NCBI RefSeq assembly: GCF_003339525.1 | Contig: NZ_CP031124.1 | Location: 1,116,001-1,180,000, forward strand | Reading direction: 5' to 3' | Length of the DNA: 64,000 nucleotides | DNA from: Ephemeroptericola cinctiostellae | GTDB taxonomy: Bacteria > Pseudomonadota > Gammaproteobacteria > Burkholderiales > Burkholderiaceae | Shown here: positions 8,302 through 17,395 of the stretch, piece by piece | Layout of the letters: every line of letters begins with the position of its first letter | Position numbering within the stretch: the first letter of the stretch is position 1 | Made by a program: the position numbers and the translations under genes | The notes under the pieces: generated by a model | What the model was told of the DNA's origin: nothing | The model's database searches: none | Seen by the model: only the letters and a program-made list of their open reading frames with translations

Positions 8302-11300
8302 ATGAATGAAAAAATCAATTTAAACACTGCAAGCATTGAGGCTTTGCAGAAATTGCCGGGCGTCGGTGAGGGTTTGGCCAACCGCATCGTGACCTACCGC
8401 AACACGGTTGGGGGTTTTCGAACGGTGGCGGAGTTGTCTGCCATTTCGGGGATTTCAGATCGACTGGCGGCGCAGTTGCGCGACCGACTGGTTTTGGCTG
8501 AGGCGCATGACGATGTGGCGCCATCGAATCAGCTCATCTTCAAGGTTCAACTGGTGGATAGCCAAGGGCAGTACACGGGGTATCGCGTGTTGGCTTCTTA
8601 TATTCACTTTTTATTTGTTGTGGGTCAAGAGGCGATGTTGGATTCACCTGAGCAAATGAGTGTGGTTGTCGATGCTTCGGGAGCCTGCACCATGACGTTG
8701 CCTCCTCGTGCGGAATTGAAAGACCCTGTGACATTCCAAGTGTTTTCGCCTGATGGCGAGCGCTTGTTGCAAGAAAAAATAGCGGCTGAAAAACTGGTTG
8801 AAGGTATTGAGTTGAGGGTCAAGGCAAAAGAGGTTGTTCAGATTGAGCACAGCAATGACCCCAATTTTGGACGCCCCGCTCGTCTGAAAGGTCGGGTGAT
8901 TGATGAGGCGGGTGTGCGGCAAGTGGCGAACCGGCAGGTGGTCATTTGGGTGGCTGATAATCAAAATCCAGTAGCGGCGGATTTTCGAGCGTTGCTGGTG
9001 GTGAAAACGGATGGCAATGGCTATTTTTCAGGCGATTACCCTCTGGGCACATTTGGTGCGGCCTATGGTGCGGTGTCTGTGAATGATGAACCTGAGCATG
9101 TGGGCATCCACCTTAATGAGGGCGGTGTGTTCCCTAAATCAGTGATTTTGGTGGTGGATCTGACCCATGAACAGGCGCCTGACAAAGAGGATTGTGCTTG
9201 CCATCAGACCAGCGATGTGCCACGTGATCCAGACAGTGCGGATTTGAGCCGTGCCGATGGCACGTACAGTGCGGATCCTGCACACGGTCGTTGCGTCGAT
9301 TTCACCAAACCTGATCGAACTTTGGAAGAGTTTTCGTACTCGTATGCAGTGCGCACCACCCAGCCTGAAATTAAGGGCTTTGTGCTGAACGAACCCAAAA
9401 AAATTGACATCGGTGTGATTAAGGCGATTTTGGGCAATCGCCAGATGCAGACCATGTCATCAGAGTTTGAAAATGAGGCGCTCACAGCGCGAGCCGCACT
9501 GTTTTCACCCGCAACGATGGCGGTGGATGACATTCCTGTGCAAAAAATTGATGCTCAAATTTTGAAAACATTGGCACGAGATCCTGATGGTTTCTCGTTG
9601 ACCAAAGTGATTTCGGCCGCCAATTTAACCGTGCATGCCGATTTGATTCATGCCATCAGCCAAGTGGTGGGTCGTCCTCCTGGTCGGACTCAACTCAATT
9701 GCAACAACCCAATTGATTGGGATGATGAACCCACGTTGTATCAAGCGTGCACCATTGCACACGGACATTTGCTGCGTTTCAAACAAGAATGGGTGTCGGA
9801 TGGTTATTCAATGGGTAATTTGTTGTACAGCTTGCCTTTGTCACCTGGGCAGAAAAAGCAGGTGGCTGTGATTGATTGGCAACGGACCGATTCGGCGGGT
9901 CGTTCTGAATTCATGACGGAATCAGAATCCATTGAGGCTGAAATTTCGCGCAACCGCGATGTGAATGAAATTGTGAACGGTGTGGTCAATGAAAGTGTTC
10001 GTGCCAGTTCCAATTCATCTTCAGGCTCGATCGCAGGTGGCATTGGCATTGGTGCCATCATCGGTCCTGTGGGGGCTTTACTGGGGGTGGGGGGTGGTCA
10101 CTCCAGTGCATCCAGTTCGGCTTCGCAAGATGCCTCTCGTCAAATGGCTGCCAGTGCTTTAAATCAACTGCGTGATCGGACGGTGCAAAGCGCCAGCTCG
10201 GTGCGCAGTCAGCGTTCGACGGTGGTTCAAACCGTTCATCAGAGCGAACGCATGTCGGTCACGACAGAAACGGTGGCCAATTACAACCATTGCCATGCCA
10301 TCACCATTCAGTACTTTGAGGTGCTGCGCCACTTGCTGGTGCGACAACGTTTGACCGATGTGCAGGAGTGCCTTTTTGTGCCCTTGTTGATGAGTCGGTT
10401 CACGTCAGACAAGGCTTTGCGTTGGCGCACCACGTTAAAACGAGCGGTGGGTACACAGCGTTTGCGCAATGGTTTTGATGCTTTGGAACGCATCAAAAAC
10501 AATTATGTGGGCAGTGATTTGCCTGTGGGCACGTATGCCGATCAAAGTTTGGATTATGCGGATGGGCATTTGTACCTTCGATTCCAATTGGCGCGTCCCA
10601 AAGATGTGAACGATGATTTTGAAGTCAATGCGTGGCATTTTTTGAGTTTCTTGATGCCTTTCATTTCGCCGATTGATTTTTACAAACAGTATTTGAAAAA
10701 TCAACAGCTTAAAGATCAGATTTTTGCTGAGCAAATGGCACCCAAGATTGCCGAAGCTTTTGTTCAGCATTTGCAATTTTTTGCTGTAGACAGCAGCAAC
10801 AACCGCATCCAGATCCCTGTCGACACGACGCTCACCAGCAGCTTTGCCAATAATCGACCTTTGTACGTGTCGTTGCGCTTGGCGGATGCTTTGCCGCCGC
10901 TGGCGCGTAAGGACATTCAATTCATTGAAATCAATGATGTCAGTGGTGTGTTGGGCATGCCTTTGTTCCAAATCTTACCCTCAGGTTCTCGGGTCATCGT
11001 GGAGTCGGGCTCGATGGCGTATCGGACCAAATACTCATCAGGTTATTTGTTCAACGATGCACGCATATTGAATGATTTAGCGGGCAGTGATAAAACACGG
11101 ATTTACACCCCTTTGACGCGCGAAGAGTTGCGTAATCCGCGTGAGGAGGACAAGGAACTGGCGCGTCATCTACTGGATCATCTGAATGAGGGCATTGAAC
11201 ATTTTCATCATGTGTTGTGGTGGCTCATGGGAGATGATCGCCGTTATATGCTGCTTGATGGTTTTGAAGCCCCAAACAGCGGCGGTCGTTCTGTGGCTTC

Positions 11301-13182
11301 GGTGGTGGAGAATAAACTGATTGGCATCGTGGGGAATTCATTGGTGCTGCCTGTTGCACGTGGTTTTCACCTTGATCCCACCTATCAACAAAATGTTGAA
11401 GAGCCTGTGGATTTGATTGAGCATTATCAGCCCAACACACCCATTGAACCCAGTCGTGTGGCGATTCCAACGCGTGGGGTTTATGCCGAGGCTGTCATGG
11501 GCGCATGCAATTCATGTGAAGTCAAAGAAGAGCAGCGTTTTTGGCGTTGGGAGGAATCACCGATTCCAGATTCACCACCTGCCATTCAGCCGGTCAGTAC
11601 GGACAGTCGTTATCAAGCCCCACCTAATTTGACCGCAAAAGATTATCCAGCGCCCATGATCAACCTGCAAACGGCTGCTGCGGCACCTGATCCAACAGGC
11701 TTGGCTGCGGCCTTATCATTGCTGGGCACACCCAATATTTTCAAAGACATGACGGGCTTGGAAGGGACGCAAAAAAATGCGGCGGCGGCTTTGTCAGAAG
11801 CCTTTGATGCGGCTAAATTTTTTGGTGGCAAAGCCGCCGATTTGGCCATTCAAGGCAAAATGGCGAAAGACATCGATAAGACCATGCGCACCATCCAAAC
11901 CGCCAAAAATGATGGTTTGATCACCGATGAGCAAGCGCAAGCGTTGACTAAAAATGCCATCAGTGGATTGATCGGCGCGGGTTCAAGTGAGCAGGCCAAA
12001 CCAATGACCACGGAGGAGGTCAAAGATGTCACTCGGACTGCGGCTGAACAGGGCGCCAACGTATCGGTGAATCGCCCATCAGGCGAAACCTTGCAGGTGC
12101 AGGCGCGCCCAGAGGCAAACGCCAGTGCGAAAGACGTTGAAAAAAGCGGCTCATTGTCATTTAGCCCAACCACCAATACCGCCGAAAACCGTGCTTTTAA
12201 CCCATCATCCAATGACAAATCAGGGGTGATTGATTTGGAAGTTGAGGTTCGCCAAGCGGCGGCAGGTTCAGCCGTGCGTTGGGTGGCCACCGATCCCAGT
12301 GCCGTCACATTTGACCAACCCAATAGCAGCCGCACCCGTGTACGTGGTTTGAAGTCAGGGAAAACCAGTGTGGATTGTGTGTTGGTGGACAGCTCAGGCA
12401 ATGAAATCACCCGTCGCACCCTGCAATTGTGTGTGCCTCAATTTGTCGTGATCAATGAAGTCGCGGCTGAGTTTGATGCGGCATTGACCGATGTACAGTT
12501 GCTGCCCAACAAGGACGATGTGGTGCGTACAGCCAAAACCGTTTGTGATCACCTGCTCGCGACCAGTAATGTCCGCACGGTGTGGTCGCTCAATCCTTTA
12601 GGGGAAAGCGTACCCGCTCATTTACCAGCTTCTCACATTACTTTTGCATTTTTAAAAGGTGAACCACCTGTGGGCAGAGCCGCAGGTCTGCGGGGAGAAA
12701 CAATGGCCGCTGTTGGTGGCGGGGTGGGGGCGCGATTCATGAATGAACGGATTGAGGTGTACACAGGTTCGTATGACAATGTGATTCCAGCGGGCTCGAC
12801 CACAGAAGTAGACCTTGAATCACAAGCGATTGCATTGCAATTGAAGTCACGAAATGCATCTGATCCCGATTTGGAAGCATTTGCTGTTAAGGTTTTTGGT
12901 CGACTGTTTGGTGAAACTTTGGCACATGAAATCATCCACAGCTTGTTGGGTACGCTGGTTGCGCCTGGTTATCACAACAGTCCTGCGGTGATGAATGATG
13001 TGATGAATCAAGGGGGCGATCGAAACTTCACGGCTCGAACTGGCTTTGTGGACAATTCGCACACCAGTCCCGTTGTGCCCAGCCATTTTACAGACAATGG
13101 GATTGCTGCCATCAATCAATTGCAAGCCACAAATCAAGCATTGATGAACAGCGTATTCCCTGTGCCCCCTCATTTTGCATAA
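8302..13182 (+). CDS. Giant multidomain protein: HhH N-terminus, conserved core, Ig-like and metzincin-like C-terminus
   Basis: A 1626-residue protein that I do not recognise as a named family. Residues 6-65 form a ComEA-type helix-hairpin-helix (NLNTASIEALQKLPGVGEGLA). Residues about 190-280 look like a carboxypeptidase-regulatory-like beta domain. A core follows with LYSLPLSPGQ (508-517), a Gly/Ser-rich patch (574-610) and N662-H-C664-H665 in NYNHCHAITIQYF. A Cys pair C1069/C1072 lies in MGACNSCE. An Ala-rich helical region spans about 1130-1230, and an Ig-like (Big2-like) domain about 1308-1380. The last 245 residues carry H1542-EII-H1546, with G1550, H1558 and a possible Met-turn (AVMNDVM), suggesting a zinc protease. 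No signal peptide or membrane segment is seen. GAGGAG-like sequence precedes the ATG. Terminators isolate it on both sides. Confidence 0.85.
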   Translation: MNEKINLNTASIEALQKLPGVGEGLANRIVTYRNTVGGFRTVAELSAISGISDRLAAQLRDRLVLAEAHDDVAPSNQLIFKVQLVDSQGQYTGYRVLASYIHFLFVVGQEAMLDSPEQMSVVVDASGACTMTLPPRAELKDPVTFQVFSPDGERLLQEKIAAEKLVEGIELRVKAKEVVQIEHSNDPNFGRPARLKGRVIDEAGVRQVANRQVVIWVADNQNPVAADFRALLVVKTDGNGYFSGDYPLGTFGAAYGAVSVNDEPEHVGIHLNEGGVFPKSVILVVDLTHEQAPDKEDCACHQTSDVPRDPDSADLSRADGTYSADPAHGRCVDFTKPDRTLEEFSYSYAVRTTQPEIKGFVLNEPKKIDIGVIKAILGNRQMQTMSSEFENEALTARAALFSPATMAVDDIPVQKIDAQILKTLARDPDGFSLTKVISAANLTVHADLIHAISQVVGRPPGRTQLNCNNPIDWDDEPTLYQACTIAHGHLLRFKQEWVSDGYSMGNLLYSLPLSPGQKKQVAVIDWQRTDSAGRSEFMTESESIEAEISRNRDVNEIVNGVVNESVRASSNSSSGSIAGGIGIGAIIGPVGALLGVGGGHSSASSSASQDASRQMAASALNQLRDRTVQSASSVRSQRSTVVQTVHQSERMSVTTETVANYNHCHAITIQYFEVLRHLLVRQRLTDVQECLFVPLLMSRFTSDKALRWRTTLKRAVGTQRLRNGFDALERIKNNYVGSDLPVGTYADQSLDYADGHLYLRFQLARPKDVNDDFEVNAWHFLSFLMPFISPIDFYKQYLKNQQLKDQIFAEQMAPKIAEAFVQHLQFFAVDSSNNRIQIPVDTTLTSSFANNRPLYVSLRLADALPPLARKDIQFIEINDVSGVLGMPLFQILPSGSRVIVESGSMAYRTKYSSGYLFNDARILNDLAGSDKTRIYTPLTREELRNPREEDKELARHLLDHLNEGIEHFHHVLWWLMGDDRRYMLLDGFEAPNSGGRSVASVVENKLIGIVGNSLVLPVARGFHLDPTYQQNVEEPVDLIEHYQPNTPIEPSRVAIPTRGVYAEAVMGACNSCEVKEEQRFWRWEESPIPDSPPAIQPVSTDSRYQAPPNLTAKDYPAPMINLQTAAAAPDPTGLAAALSLLGTPNIFKDMTGLEGTQKNAAAALSEAFDAAKFFGGKAADLAIQGKMAKDIDKTMRTIQTAKNDGLITDEQAQALTKNAISGLIGAGSSEQAKPMTTEEVKDVTRTAAEQGANVSVNRPSGETLQVQARPEANASAKDVEKSGSLSFSPTTNTAENRAFNPSSNDKSGVIDLEVEVRQAAAGSAVRWVATDPSAVTFDQPNSSRTRVRGLKSGKTSVDCVLVDSSGNEITRRTLQLCVPQFVVINEVAAEFDAALTDVQLLPNKDDVVRTAKTVCDHLLATSNVRTVWSLNPLGESVPAHLPASHITFAFLKGEPPVGRAAGLRGETMAAVGGGVGARFMNERIEVYTGSYDNVIPAGSTTEVDLESQAIALQLKSRNASDPDLEAFAVKVFGRLFGETLAHEIIHSLLGTLVAPGYHNSPAVMNDVMNQGGDRNFTARTGFVDNSHTSPVVPSHFTDNGIAAINQLQATNQALMNSVFPVPPHFA

Positions 13183-13198
13183 TCAACGGCTCACGTGC

Positions 13199-13226
13199 AA
13201 AAGCCCCCAATTTGGGGGCTTTTTTC
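13199..13226. terminator. Bidirectional terminator between the 1626-residue gene and ubiM
   Basis: AAAAGCCCCC and GGGGGCTTTT form a near-perfect stem around AATTT, with T-runs on both strands. It can end transcription from the plus-strand giant gene and the minus-strand ubiM. Confidence 0.9.
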
Positions 13227-13258
13227 GGATGAGTATTTGGGTTTTGAGCCCAATGGGA

Positions 13259-14443
13259 TCACCCCGTCAGTTGCTGGCTGATGAGTTTACGGATCGGTGA
13301 CAAGGCACTGGAAATCCGCAACACCGCTGTTCGTGCCAATTTAGCGGGTGGCGTTTCGGTGGTGAACAGTTTCACCACAAAATTGGTGCCATGATAAATC
13401 GGGCGGGTCTTGAATTGGTGGCGGCGGTCATACTGTTGCAAAAGATTGGGTGAGCCAATGTCAGCTTGCTGGGCATGCGCTTTTTGAATCAACTCGGTGA
13501 GTATGGCTTGGCTTTGTAAACCCAAGTTGAAACCATGCGCTGTGACGGGGTGCATGCCCACAGCGGCATCACCAATGAGGGCAAAGCGGGTGCTGTAAAA
13601 ACGGCGTGCGTGAGTACCCACCAACGGATAGCGATGGCGCGGGCTTGCTACCGTGATGGTGCCAAGGCGACCTTTCAAACGTTGCTCTAAATCAGCCGCA
13701 AGACCTGTATCGTCCAAATCCAAAACCTCATTGATGTGTTGGCTGTCAATGGTGATGACCGCACTGGACAAGGTGTCTGTCAATGGCAAAATAGCCAGTG
13801 TGCGACTATAGTGAAAGCATTCAAACGCGGTGTTGTCGTTGCTGGCGGTGTGCTCAATGCGGCATGTGATGACAGTGCGACCAAAGTCGTGCATGTCGAC
13901 GGGGATGCCCATTTGTTGACGGGTTTGTGAAAAGCGTGAATCTGCCGCCACGACCAGTTGGGCTGTTAATTGTTCGCCGTTGGACAGCACAACGCGTGCC
14001 TCATCAAGGTTGGCAGCCACGGTTTGTACTTTGTGCTCGGTGAACCATGTGAGGTTGCCTTGATGCTCAGTTTGCTGAAACAATGCTGTGCGGATGTGGT
14101 GATTGGAAATCAAATAGCCCAATGTGTCCTCGGATAACTTCGCATGGCTGGGGGTTTTGAAATGCAGTTCAAATGGCGATTCACCATCCACTACTTTGGC
14201 GGAGCGCAAGTAAAAAATTTGATCAGTTGGCACGGCATCCCACGCACCGAGTTGTTGCAATAAATCTTTGGATGGGTGGGTTAATGCAATTTCGCGGCCA
14301 TCGGGTGCGGGTGCACGTAAAGCATTCATGTTTGCTGGGTCAATGATGGCCATGCGCAAAGGGCTGTTGGCTAAACTGCGGGCAAAGCTCAAGCCCGCAG
14401 GGCCTGCGCCAATGATGATGATATCGAAACGTGTGGAGGTCAT
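13259..14443 (-). CDS. ubiM: Ubiquinone hydroxylase UbiM (FAD-dependent, UbiH/Coq6 family)
   Basis: A 394-residue flavoprotein monooxygenase of ubiquinone biosynthesis, adding hydroxyl groups to the aromatic ring of the quinone precursor. The FAD-binding motif GAGPAGLSFARSLA is at the N-terminus, DGREIALTH follows, and the second FAD motif is ALIGDAAVGMHPVTAHGFNLG around residue 285-305. The run from LGYLISNHHIR to the C-terminal LISQQLTG matches what I recall of Neisseria UbiM, rather than the UbiH or UbiF pattern. UbiM enzymes can act at more than one ring carbon, so this gene may replace separate UbiH/UbiF in this organism. It is followed downstream by the shared terminator at 13199, and upstream lies nnrS on the same strand, 92 bases away. 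Confidence 0.85.
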   Translation of the reverse strand: MTSTRFDIIIIGAGPAGLSFARSLANSPLRMAIIDPANMNALRAPAPDGREIALTHPSKDLLQQLGAWDAVPTDQIFYLRSAKVVDGESPFELHFKTPSHAKLSEDTLGYLISNHHIRTALFQQTEHQGNLTWFTEHKVQTVAANLDEARVVLSNGEQLTAQLVVAADSRFSQTRQQMGIPVDMHDFGRTVITCRIEHTASNDNTAFECFHYSRTLAILPLTDTLSSAVITIDSQHINEVLDLDDTGLAADLEQRLKGRLGTITVASPRHRYPLVGTHARRFYSTRFALIGDAAVGMHPVTAHGFNLGLQSQAILTELIQKAHAQQADIGSPNLLQQYDRRHQFKTRPIYHGTNFVVKLFTTETPPAKLARTAVLRISSALSPIRKLISQQLTG

Positions 14444-14535
14444 GCCGATCCTTTTGAGGTGTATCTTTTCGTCATTTTAACAAATTCTGGGGGCGTCAAT
14501 TTGGCTTTGTGTCGAGCAATGGCTTAAACATGTGT

Positions 14536-15711
14536 TCACCCTCGTCGACCATCCACACGAGGGCGAAGTAAAATACCCGCGTAGTAACACACAAAAATAC
14601 CCAGTGCCAGCATCCAGCACGTTAAGGCGAAATCCAGTAATGGCAAATATGCTTGAGGCCAACTTGCTGCTAACGCTCTGGCCAAACCTGCAATAAACAA
14701 TAAACCATACGCCCAAGGCAGAGGTCGAGCAACTTTCAATTCACGCCCTGTGTGCCCCAAAGACACACGAGACATCATGGACACGATCAAACCTGTCATG
14801 GCGCCAATGGTGAATAGATGCAATGCGCCTGAACGCGGATAACCCATGGCCAAAAGCGCACAAGCCAGCGGCAAACAGGCAAAAGACAGGTGCAATGACC
14901 AGAGCAAGGGGTTACGAAATGATGCGCGCCAACCCCAATGGTTCCAACGGTAAAACACAATCAATGCACTGGTGGCGGCCGAGAACCTCAAAGCCATGTC
15001 ATTGTCAAAAAGCATGGTCACTGAGGTTAAAATCAAAGCGAAGTTACTGGCCGCAAGCAGCCATTTGGGTTCGGTTTGTCGGGTGTAACTGCTGGCACGT
15101 TCTGTAAAAAATGGGATCACCCGCCCACCCAACATGTTCATGACCAAAGCGACCCACAATAAAGCGGCATCGTGTATGCGCATGGCGCCCAGTATGTTGT
15201 CATGCAGTGCAGCCCAATAGCTCAACCCATTGAGCACGGTCAACATGCCCACCATCAATGGAAAAGGTAAATTGCGCCATTGTTTGGCTTTGAGCACCAT
15301 GCGTGCCAAAACCAGAGCCACGCCCGCGCCCGCCAGTACATCCGATGCCATGAGCATGCCAATGGGTAAGCTGTGGGCAAAGGGTAAAAACAAACGAGGC
15401 AGCAACCACAGACCCACTAAAACCATTAATGGGACGTCGCGTGGACTGGGTACGCCTGTCCAGTTTTGCGCTGCAGTCAGCAAAAAGCCCATAATGATCG
15501 CCAAGGCAAACCCAAAAATCATTTCATGGCCATGCCACCACATCGCATTAATGTGTGGGGTAAAGGCCATGCCGTGCAGATTGAGCACCCACGGCAACAC
15601 AGCGAATAAAGCAAAAACCGCACCCAATAAAAAGAACGGTCGAAAAGCCAATTCAAATAAGGCGAGGCTGTGTGTAGAGCGGGGTTCGGCAAGGGGAATG
15701 AGCGTGGCCAT
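14536..15711 (-). CDS. nnrS: NnrS family heme/copper membrane protein (nitric oxide stress)
   Basis: A 391-residue polytopic inner-membrane protein with about 12 hydrophobic segments. FELAFRPFFLLGAVFAL near residues 19-35 and MWWHGHEMIFGFALAIIMGFLLTAAQNWTG (about 57-86) are NnrS hallmarks, with conserved histidines in HGHE. A second histidine-containing span, LHLFTIGAMTGLIVSMMSRVSLGHTGR, is also characteristic. NnrS proteins are induced by nitric oxide and protect metabolism from nitrosative stress. The same window encodes NsrR and Hmp at 37574-39330, so an NO response exists here. A 16-base AT palindrome lies about 30 bases upstream. Confidence 0.9.
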   Translation of the reverse strand: MATLIPLAEPRSTHSLALFELAFRPFFLLGAVFALFAVLPWVLNLHGMAFTPHINAMWWHGHEMIFGFALAIIMGFLLTAAQNWTGVPSPRDVPLMVLVGLWLLPRLFLPFAHSLPIGMLMASDVLAGAGVALVLARMVLKAKQWRNLPFPLMVGMLTVLNGLSYWAALHDNILGAMRIHDAALLWVALVMNMLGGRVIPFFTERASSYTRQTEPKWLLAASNFALILTSVTMLFDNDMALRFSAATSALIVFYRWNHWGWRASFRNPLLWSLHLSFACLPLACALLAMGYPRSGALHLFTIGAMTGLIVSMMSRVSLGHTGRELKVARPLPWAYGLLFIAGLARALAASWPQAYLPLLDFALTCWMLALGIFVCYYAGILLRPRVDGRRG

Positions 15712-15739
15712 TTTTTTTGATTCTCTTTGAGGTATTAAA

Positions 15740-15755
15740 AATAAATTGATTTATT
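15740..15755. promoter_or_regulatory. AT-rich palindrome upstream of nnrS
   Basis: AATAAAT-TG-ATTTATT is a perfect 7-2-7 palindrome 29-44 bases before the nnrS start on the minus strand. Position and symmetry fit a regulator site; NsrR or another NO/redox regulator is the natural guess, although it is not identical to the palindromes at nsrR and hmp. Confidence 0.35.
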
Positions 15756-16120
15756 GTGATGATTATAAGCCGTTTGAACATCTGTTGCCATGTGTCAAAA
15801 AACGTTGAAAATACATGGTTGGACGTGTTTCGATGGGTGTGTGGTTTGCTCATCTAAGGCAAATGGAGACCTAAATTGTGGCATGAAACACGACATGAAA
15901 CACGACATGAAGTGCGGATTAAAGCAGAGGAACGAACACCTTAAGTGTAAATTGCTTGCATAAGTTGAGTGTGTCAGCGAGTTGTGTTTTGAGCTGTGCT
16001 TTTGATTAGAAGGAGGGCAAGACATGCGCATGGCATGCGCTTGTGTGGGCTTTCATGAACATGGCGATATTGTGTGATGATTCATCTTGCGTAATGGCGA
16101 CGATTGTGGTTTAATTTTAA
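15756..16120. other. Gene-free stretch with a short tandem repeat
   Basis: No coding region is supported. The unit CATGAAACACGA occurs twice in tandem at 15882-15905 and begins a third time. The stretch is the divergent spacer between nnrS (minus) and the nitronate monooxygenase-like gene (plus). Confidence 0.5.
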
Positions 16121-16132
16121 GAACGGTCGTTC
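16121..16132. promoter_or_regulatory. Palindromic operator candidate GAACG-GT-CGTTC
   Basis: A perfect 5-2-5 palindrome about 95 bases before the gene at 16228. GAACG/CGTTC half-sites are common in TetR-type operators, but no TetR gene is adjacent in this window. Confidence 0.35.
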
Positions 16133-16227
16133 GATTTTCGCAATAAAAATGCATGAAATTGGTTTTTACTTGTTTCGTACGCCTACAATAGATCCACATC
16201 ACATAGACCCAAATCACGGAGACAACC

Positions 16228-17184
16228 ATGAGTTTACCTGCATCACTGCAACACCTGCGTTTACCAGTCATTTGTGCCCCAATGTTCATCGTATCCAATC
16301 CCAAACTGGTTGTTGAGCAGTGTAAGGCGGGTGTCGTTGGCTCTTTTCCAGCGCTCAATGCGCGAGGTGATGGGGCATTGAATGAATGGTTGACTGGGAT
16401 CAAAGCAGAATTGGCAGCGGACAAAGCCGCTGGTGGCAGTCCAGCCCCATTTGCGGTCAATCAAATCGTGCACCCATCCAACAATCGTTTGGCCGAAGAC
16501 ATTCAAGTGTGTTTGTCACATCAAGTGCCTGTGTTCATCACCAGCTTACAAGCACCGCCAAAAGAATTGGTCGATGGGGCGCACGCTTATGGTGGCATTG
16601 TGTTGCATGACGTGATCAATGTGCGCCATGCAAAAAAAGCACTTGAAGCGGGTGTGGATGGACTGATCCTCGTGGCCGCAGGCGCGGGTGGGCACGCGGG
16701 CATGCTCAGCCCGTTTGCTTTGGTGGGCGAAATTCGGAAGTTTTATGATGGTTTGATTGTGCTGTCGGGCTCAATCGCCACAGGTGATGCGATATTGAGT
16801 GCGCAAGCCATGGGCGCGGATTTGGCGTATATGGGCACACGTTTCATTTGCACGACCGAAGCCAATGCCGATGCGGCCTATAAACAGGGCATCATCGATG
16901 CGGCAGCAAACGATGTGATTTACACCAATTTGTTCACGGGTGTGCACGGTAATTATTTGCGTCAAAGCATTGTCACTGCGGGGCTTGATCCAGACAATTT
17001 ACCCGTTGCCGATAAAACAAAGATGAACTTTGGTTCGGGTGGCAATTCAGCCGCGAAAGCGTGGAAAGACATTTGGGGCGTTGGACAGGGTGTGGGTTTG
17101 ATTGATGATGCGCCTTCAACGGCGGAATTGGTCAATCACTTGGAGGCTGAATACAAAGCGGCACGCGGACGTTTGGCTTTATAA
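16228..17184 (+). CDS. Nitronate monooxygenase / 2-nitropropane dioxygenase family flavoprotein
   Basis: A 318-residue FMN-dependent TIM-barrel enzyme. The N-terminal LRLPVICAPMFIVSNPKLVVEQCKAG and the central GVDGLILVAAGAGGHAG give the phosphate-binding region, and ADLAYMGTRFICTTEANA follows; all are characteristic of this family. These enzymes oxidise propionate-3-nitronate or other nitronates, and relatives serve as FabK enoyl reductases; the AGAGGHAG motif fits the nitronate branch. GGAG lies 8 bases before the ATG. It is monocistronic, with a weak hairpin at 17212-17238 after the stop. The TetR-like palindrome upstream hints at inducible control. Confidence 0.85.
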   Translation: MSLPASLQHLRLPVICAPMFIVSNPKLVVEQCKAGVVGSFPALNARGDGALNEWLTGIKAELAADKAAGGSPAPFAVNQIVHPSNNRLAEDIQVCLSHQVPVFITSLQAPPKELVDGAHAYGGIVLHDVINVRHAKKALEAGVDGLILVAAGAGGHAGMLSPFALVGEIRKFYDGLIVLSGSIATGDAILSAQAMGADLAYMGTRFICTTEANADAAYKQGIIDAAANDVIYTNLFTGVHGNYLRQSIVTAGLDPDNLPVADKTKMNFGSGGNSAAKAWKDIWGVGQGVGLIDDAPSTAELVNHLEAEYKAARGRLAL

Positions 17185-17211
17185 AAGAATGACTTGATTA
17201 AACTGCGCATT

Positions 17212-17238
17212 TTGGGCGGCTTGAGGTCAGTCGCCCAA
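17212..17238 (+). terminator. Weak hairpin after the nitronate monooxygenase gene
   Basis: TTGGGCGGCT pairs with AGTCGCCCAA through one G-T wobble around a 7-base loop. There is no proper T-run, so termination is uncertain. Confidence 0.35.
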
Positions 17239-17362
17239 TGTCGTTGAGAGGTTTGACTTGTGTGTTTTTCATCCCTCAAGGTGCGCCATACACCCGCCAC
17301 ACATGATCTTTATCGTTAAAATACGGGAAAAGTAGGTTTTCACTTTTTCCATGCTTCCCAAG

Positions 17363-17379
17363 GTAAAATGACATTTTAC
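17363..17379. promoter_or_regulatory. Palindrome GTAAAATG-A-CATTTTAC before the aminopeptidase gene
   Basis: A perfect 8-1-8 palindrome ending 16 bases before the start at 17396. It could be an operator overlapping the promoter or transcript start. The regulator is unknown. Confidence 0.4.
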
Positions 17380-17395
17380 GATTTTTACGCTCCTC

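Noticed and set aside
15882..15911. Short CATGAAACACGA tandem repeat as a CRISPR
   Set aside because: Only about 2.5 copies with no spacers; units are too short and adjacent.
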